Under the pieces are notes generated by a model. The model was given only the letters and a program-made list of their open reading frames with translations. It was not told the origin of the DNA and ran no database searches. A stretch of 9,487 bases of DNA from Azonexus sp. (GTDB lineage Bacteria; Pseudomonadota; Gammaproteobacteria; Burkholderiales; Rhodocyclaceae): the NCBI GenBank assembly GCA_030697085.1, contig JAUYQT010000248.1, positions 1 through 9,487 on the forward strand, given 5' to 3'. Position numbers and translations under genes: made by a program. Of the stretch, positions 6,246-9,487 are shown piece after piece (within the stretch, counting starts at the first letter, position 1; each line of letters starts with the position of its first letter).

Positions 6246-8150
6246 ATGACCGACGCCCTCCAAACCCCTCTCCGACGCAGCAAATTTACGCCCTGGCTAT
6301 TACCCGCCAGCGTTTTTCTATTGCTAACCATTGCCACACTGATCCTCTGGCAATGGCAAACCCAAGTCCAGAGAGAGGCAGACGAGTTTTCGGATAGCCA
6401 GGAAAGCGCAGCAATCACCACGGAAATTCGCGATCGGCTGCGCTTGAATGCACAGTTTTTAAGCTCACTGCAAGCCTTCGCCACTGCCAATCCGGGGCAG
6501 ACTTTGCAAAGTTGGCGACGCTACGCCGAGAAAATCGATATCAGTGCCAGCCCCTCCGGGCTTTTCGCCTTTGCCTACGCGCCAGTAATTCAAACAAGCC
6601 AGGTCGAAAACTTTATTTTTTCGACGCGTCCTCAGGTTGACCGCAGCAATTTCCAGATCTTCCCCAAATCGAGCGGCGCCAGCGTTGCACCACTGGTCTT
6701 TATCGCAACGCAACAAGCCACTCCGCATCCGGCTATCGGTTTCGATCTGCTATCCGAACCGACCCGGCGCCAGGCAATCCAGATGGCTACCGATACACGG
6801 GATATCGCACTTTCGGGCCAGGTCGAACTGATCGGCGATCAGGCAAGTCAGGGTCCAGCTTTCATGATGGTGCACGCACTTTACGGCCCCGGCTTGCCGC
6901 TGGCCAATGTACTCCAGCGGCGCCAGGCTTTTTCCGGCATTGTGCTGACGGCCTTTTACACTGACGCCTTTTTTTCTTTGCTCAAACATGGCGACAAACG
7001 CCGTCTGGCTCTGCAAATATTTGACGAAAATTTAAGTAGCGATAGCACGCCAAATCAGCCAACACTAATTTACGACTCCGCCCCAAACTTTGTAGCCATG
7101 CCGGACAACCGTTTGTTACATCACGAAATCGACTTCGGCGGACGTAACTGGATTCTTAAATTTCGTCCCAACAACCATTCCAATCAAGCCGAAGGGCTCG
7201 ATCTTCCCAAGGTCATCCTCTTCGGAGGAATGCTCGTCAGCAGCTTGGTAGCTCTACTGATTTGTTACCTGAGCACGCACCGCCAGCGTGCCGAACGCTA
7301 CGCCCACAAGGTCACCCAGGAATTACGCCAGCACCGCGACCATCTGCACGAGCTGGTTGCCGAACGCACAGCGCGCCTCGATGCCGCATTAAAACGGGTT
7401 CTCGCAAGCAATCAGGCAAAAACCGAGTTTCTCGCCAACATGTCGCATGAACTGCGCACGCCAATGCATGCTGTCTTGAGCTTTGCCCAACTCGGCGTTG
7501 AGCGAGCCGACAGCATTGAGCAGCCAAAACTGAATCAGTATTTTCGGCGCATCGAACAAAGCGCAACCCGCTTGCTTGGCCTGATCAATGAACTGCTCGA
7601 CCTATCGAAGCTTGACTCAGGCCGCATGGGTCTTTTGCTGACTCAAACCGACATGCAGTTATTAATTCGCCAAAGCATCGAACAGGTTGAATCCTTGCTG
7701 ATCACCCACCAGTTACAAATTGAGCTACATGCCTTATCGACAGACTGCATGGTGCCAGTCGACACAAAGCGAATGGCACAGGTAATTTTCAATCTGCTTT
7801 CCAATGCCATAAAATTTTCGCCCCGACAGAGCATTATCCGTATCGAACTTGACGCTTCCGAACTGCCATTTGGCCGCCGTGCGGATGATGACGGCAGACA
7901 ACCCGCACTCACTATTCGCTTTATCGATACCGGGATAGGCATTCCTGAAGAGGAACTGGAAAGTATCTTCGACAAGTTCGAACAAAGTAGCGCCACGCGC
8001 AATGGTGCTGGCGGCACCGGATTGGGTCTGGCCATCAGCCGTGCCATCGTTACCCAGCACCGCGGCACCATTGTCGCGGAGAACAACATCGGGGGCGGAG
8101 CCTGCTTCACCCTGACCCTACCCAAAAACAACCAGACAGAAGACGCGTAA
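6246..8150 (+). CDS. CHASE-domain sensor histidine kinase
   Basis: This 634-residue inner-membrane kinase senses an unknown extracytoplasmic ligand. A membrane helix at about 16-37 and a second at about 323-343 bracket a periplasmic CHASE domain. The domain's diagnostic blocks are FAFAYAPVIQ, then FQIFPKSSGASVAPLVF, then IGFDLLSEPTRRQAIQMA and LSGQVELI. After the second helix comes a coiled coil (about 350-390), then the HisKA H-box NMSHELRTPM with phospho-acceptor His401. The ATP-binding domain has N-box Asn516/Asn520 (FNLLSNAIKF), G1 DTGIGIP (561-567), an F-box IFDKFEQ and G2 GAGGTGLGLAIS. All catalytic motifs look intact. It has no receiver or HPt domain, so it is a classical rather than hybrid kinase and must hand phosphate to a separate receiver. 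The stop overlaps the next gene's ATG by one base (TAATG). No clear Shine-Dalgarno precedes the ATG. The bases sampled in the kinase half look lower in GC than in the exporter. Confidence 0.93.
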   Translation: MTDALQTPLRRSKFTPWLLPASVFLLLTIATLILWQWQTQVQREADEFSDSQESAAITTEIRDRLRLNAQFLSSLQAFATANPGQTLQSWRRYAEKIDISASPSGLFAFAYAPVIQTSQVENFIFSTRPQVDRSNFQIFPKSSGASVAPLVFIATQQATPHPAIGFDLLSEPTRRQAIQMATDTRDIALSGQVELIGDQASQGPAFMMVHALYGPGLPLANVLQRRQAFSGIVLTAFYTDAFFSLLKHGDKRRLALQIFDENLSSDSTPNQPTLIYDSAPNFVAMPDNRLLHHEIDFGGRNWILKFRPNNHSNQAEGLDLPKVILFGGMLVSSLVALLICYLSTHRQRAERYAHKVTQELRQHRDHLHELVAERTARLDAALKRVLASNQAKTEFLANMSHELRTPMHAVLSFAQLGVERADSIEQPKLNQYFRRIEQSATRLLGLINELLDLSKLDSGRMGLLLTQTDMQLLIRQSIEQVESLLITHQLQIELHALSTDCMVPVDTKRMAQVIFNLLSNAIKFSPRQSIIRIELDASELPFGRRADDDGRQPALTIRFIDTGIGIPEEELESIFDKFEQSSATRNGAGGTGLGLAISRAIVTQHRGTIVAENNIGGGACFTLTLPKNNQTEDA

Positions 8151-9061
8151 TGACCACTAAAACTCAGCTTCTTGCAGTAGATGACGAGCTTCTGAATCTC
8201 GAAATTCTGTTTGAATATTTTGACGATGAAGCGGCACTCTCACTGCAAACGGCTAACGGTGGCGAAGCCGCCTGGCAATTACTGCAAAATCCCGAGAACG
8301 ACTTTAAAGCAATCCTGCTCGATCGTATGATGCCGGGTCTGGACGGCATCGGTTTGCTCAAACGAATCAAGACTGACCCGCGCTTGGCCGGCATCCCCGT
8401 CATCATGCAGACGGCCGCTAATTCAGCGGCGCAAATCCGCGAAGGACTTGAAGCCGGCGCCTACTATTATCTGACCAAGCCCTACCGGCGCGATAACCTG
8501 CTGGCAATCGTGCACGCAGCGCTCATTGACGCCGAAGCACGTGACGCACTACGCCGGCAATTACATAGCCATATTAATTCGCTGCAATTTCTCAAGCAGG
8601 CGGAGTTTTCGATTCGCACGGTTGACGAAGCATCGCAACTCGCGTCATTCATTGCTCAGGCTTGCCCCAATGCCGAGATGGTGGTGATGGGTATTTCTGA
8701 ACTACTGATCAACGGGGTCGAGCACGGCAATCTAGGTCTTACCTATGCCGAGAAATCGAACCTTAAACGTAATGACAGCTGGCGTCCTGAGATCGAACGT
8801 CGCGCGGCACTCAGCATGAATCTCGGCAAAGAGGTAAAACTGAACTTTCAGCGCGACGATAATCAGATCACACTACGCGTCGCCGATCAGGGAGATGGAT
8901 TCGATTGGCAAAAATTCCTTGAAATCGATCCAGAACGTGCTTTTGATCCAAATGGACGCGGTATCGCGCTGGCTCGCCTTCTAAGCTTCAGCACGCTAAC
9001 CTACGAAGGTTGCGGCAATATCGCAATTGCGACGATTAACTGCTCGACCAATAACATATAA
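8150..9061 (+). CDS. Response regulator with RsbW-like HATPase output domain
   Basis: This 303-residue cytosolic protein has a receiver domain at about 6-125 with the acidic pair Asp11-Asp12, phospho-acceptor Asp58 (ILLDRMMPGLDG), Thr88 and Lys110 (LTKPY), so it looks competent for phosphorylation. After a helical linker, residues about 150-300 form a GHKL ATPase of the HATPase_c_2 (RsbW/SpoIIAB anti-sigma) type: N-box ISELLINGVEHGN (Glu184, Asn188), G1-like VADQGDGFDW with Asp246, and G2-like FDPNGRGIALAR. There is no HTH or DNA-binding region, no H-box, and no PP2C phosphatase. Such proteins usually act by binding or phosphorylating a partner (anti-sigma factor antagonist type) or by partner switching. 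The ATG overlaps the kinase stop (TAATG), so they are almost certainly co-translated and a cognate pair. The target is unknown, and whether the HATPase acts as a kinase or only binds nucleotide is not known. Confidence 0.88.
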   Translation: MTTKTQLLAVDDELLNLEILFEYFDDEAALSLQTANGGEAAWQLLQNPENDFKAILLDRMMPGLDGIGLLKRIKTDPRLAGIPVIMQTAANSAAQIREGLEAGAYYYLTKPYRRDNLLAIVHAALIDAEARDALRRQLHSHINSLQFLKQAEFSIRTVDEASQLASFIAQACPNAEMVVMGISELLINGVEHGNLGLTYAEKSNLKRNDSWRPEIERRAALSMNLGKEVKLNFQRDDNQITLRVADQGDGFDWQKFLEIDPERAFDPNGRGIALARLLSFSTLTYEGCGNIAIATINCSTNNI

Positions 9062-9067
9062 AAAATC

Positions 9068-9487
9068 ATGCCCCTGCAATTACCAAAAATGAAGGTCCTG
9101 GCGGTCGATGACAATCGAACCAATTTGCACATTCTGCAGGTCTTTCTAAAAAAACTCGGACATCAAGTCATTCTTGCCGAAAACGGCCAGCAGGCAGTGG
9201 AGCGCTTTCAGAGCGAGGCACCGGATCTCATCCTGCTCGATATCATGATGCCCGTAATGGATGGTTTCGAGGCGGCACGGCGCATCAAGGCCATGCCCCA
9301 GGAGCGCTGGACGCCGATCATTTTTCTTTCAGCGCTAAACCGTGATGAAAACCTGGTGGAAGGCCTTGAGGCCGGTGGCGATGACTACCTGACCAAGCCT
9401 ATTAATTTTGTCGTGCTCGAAGCGAAACTGCGCTCAATGCAGCATTCGCTGACCCTGCAGCAAGCGTCAATTGATGCTTTACGTCGC
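9068..9487 (+). CDS. Receiver-domain response regulator, 3' end outside window
   Basis: The reading frame from ATG 9068 stays open for 140 codons to the window edge. It encodes a complete receiver domain: KVLAVDDNRTNLHILQ (9-24) with acidic Asp14-Asp15, LILLDIMMPVMDG with phospho-acceptor Asp58, FLSALN with Ser88 at the Thr/Ser position, and DDYLTKPI with Lys110. A helical linker (MQHSLTLQQASIDALRR) then leads to an output domain that lies outside. This linker style is common in receiver proteins fused to PP2C-type (SpoIIE) phosphatases or to PAS/GGDEF signalling outputs. Given the RsbW-like gene just before it, a phosphatase output is my first guess, but it is inference. The start lies 6 nt after the previous stop with no clear Shine-Dalgarno; ATG at codon 8 is an alternative. 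Confidence 0.85.
   Translation, partial: MPLQLPKMKVLAVDDNRTNLHILQVFLKKLGHQVILAENGQQAVERFQSEAPDLILLDIMMPVMDGFEAARRIKAMPQERWTPIIFLSALNRDENLVEGLEAGGDDYLTKPINFVVLEAKLRSMQHSLTLQQASIDALRR

Noticed and set aside
1..9487. RNA genes, CRISPR arrays, insertion sequences, attachment sites
   Set aside because: I saw no tRNA or rRNA-like sequence, no regularly spaced repeats, no transposase or integrase, and no paired terminal repeats. Gaps between genes are at most about 135 nt.

Overview
The window looks like chromosomal core and near-core DNA from a GC-rich Gram-negative bacterium, most likely a betaproteobacterium of the Rhodocyclales type. This rests on a tightly joined ridA-recG pair, a FadL-type outer-membrane protein, a YciA-type thioesterase, an ATM1-type exporter and a CHASE-domain kinase. 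The taxonomic placement is inference from gene content and protein style, not from a database comparison. I found no rRNA, tRNA, CRISPR array, insertion sequence or phage gene.

Left part (1-1123). recG (N-terminal part only, running off the left edge) and ridA lie on the minus strand with a 1-nt TGATG overlap. A small TPR protein gene points away from them, 53 nt from the ridA start.

Middle (1259-4284), all minus strand. In transcription order there is a YciA-like hotdog acyl-CoA thioesterase, a FadL/TodX-family outer-membrane barrel protein, a membrane-anchored coiled-coil DUF2802 protein, and a membrane-anchored SPOR-domain protein. The last three are packed tightly (6-nt gap, then a 4-nt overlap or an 8-nt gap depending on the start), so they are very probably one transcription unit. 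The TPR gene and this unit converge on a 135-nt gap that holds only a weak hairpin.

Right part (4386-9487), all plus strand. A half-size ATM1/HMT1-type ABC exporter is followed by a signalling cassette. The cassette holds a CHASE-domain membrane histidine kinase, a response regulator whose output is an RsbW-like HATPase domain instead of DNA binding (TAATG overlap with the kinase gene), and a second receiver-domain protein starting 6 nt later and cut by the window edge. The kinase has no receiver of its own, so it plausibly phosphorylates one or both downstream receivers. The RsbW-like output suggests protein-protein (partner-switching) control rather than direct promoter binding. This cassette is the most interesting part of the window. 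Its parts belong to known families, but the wiring and target are unknown and the last gene is incomplete.
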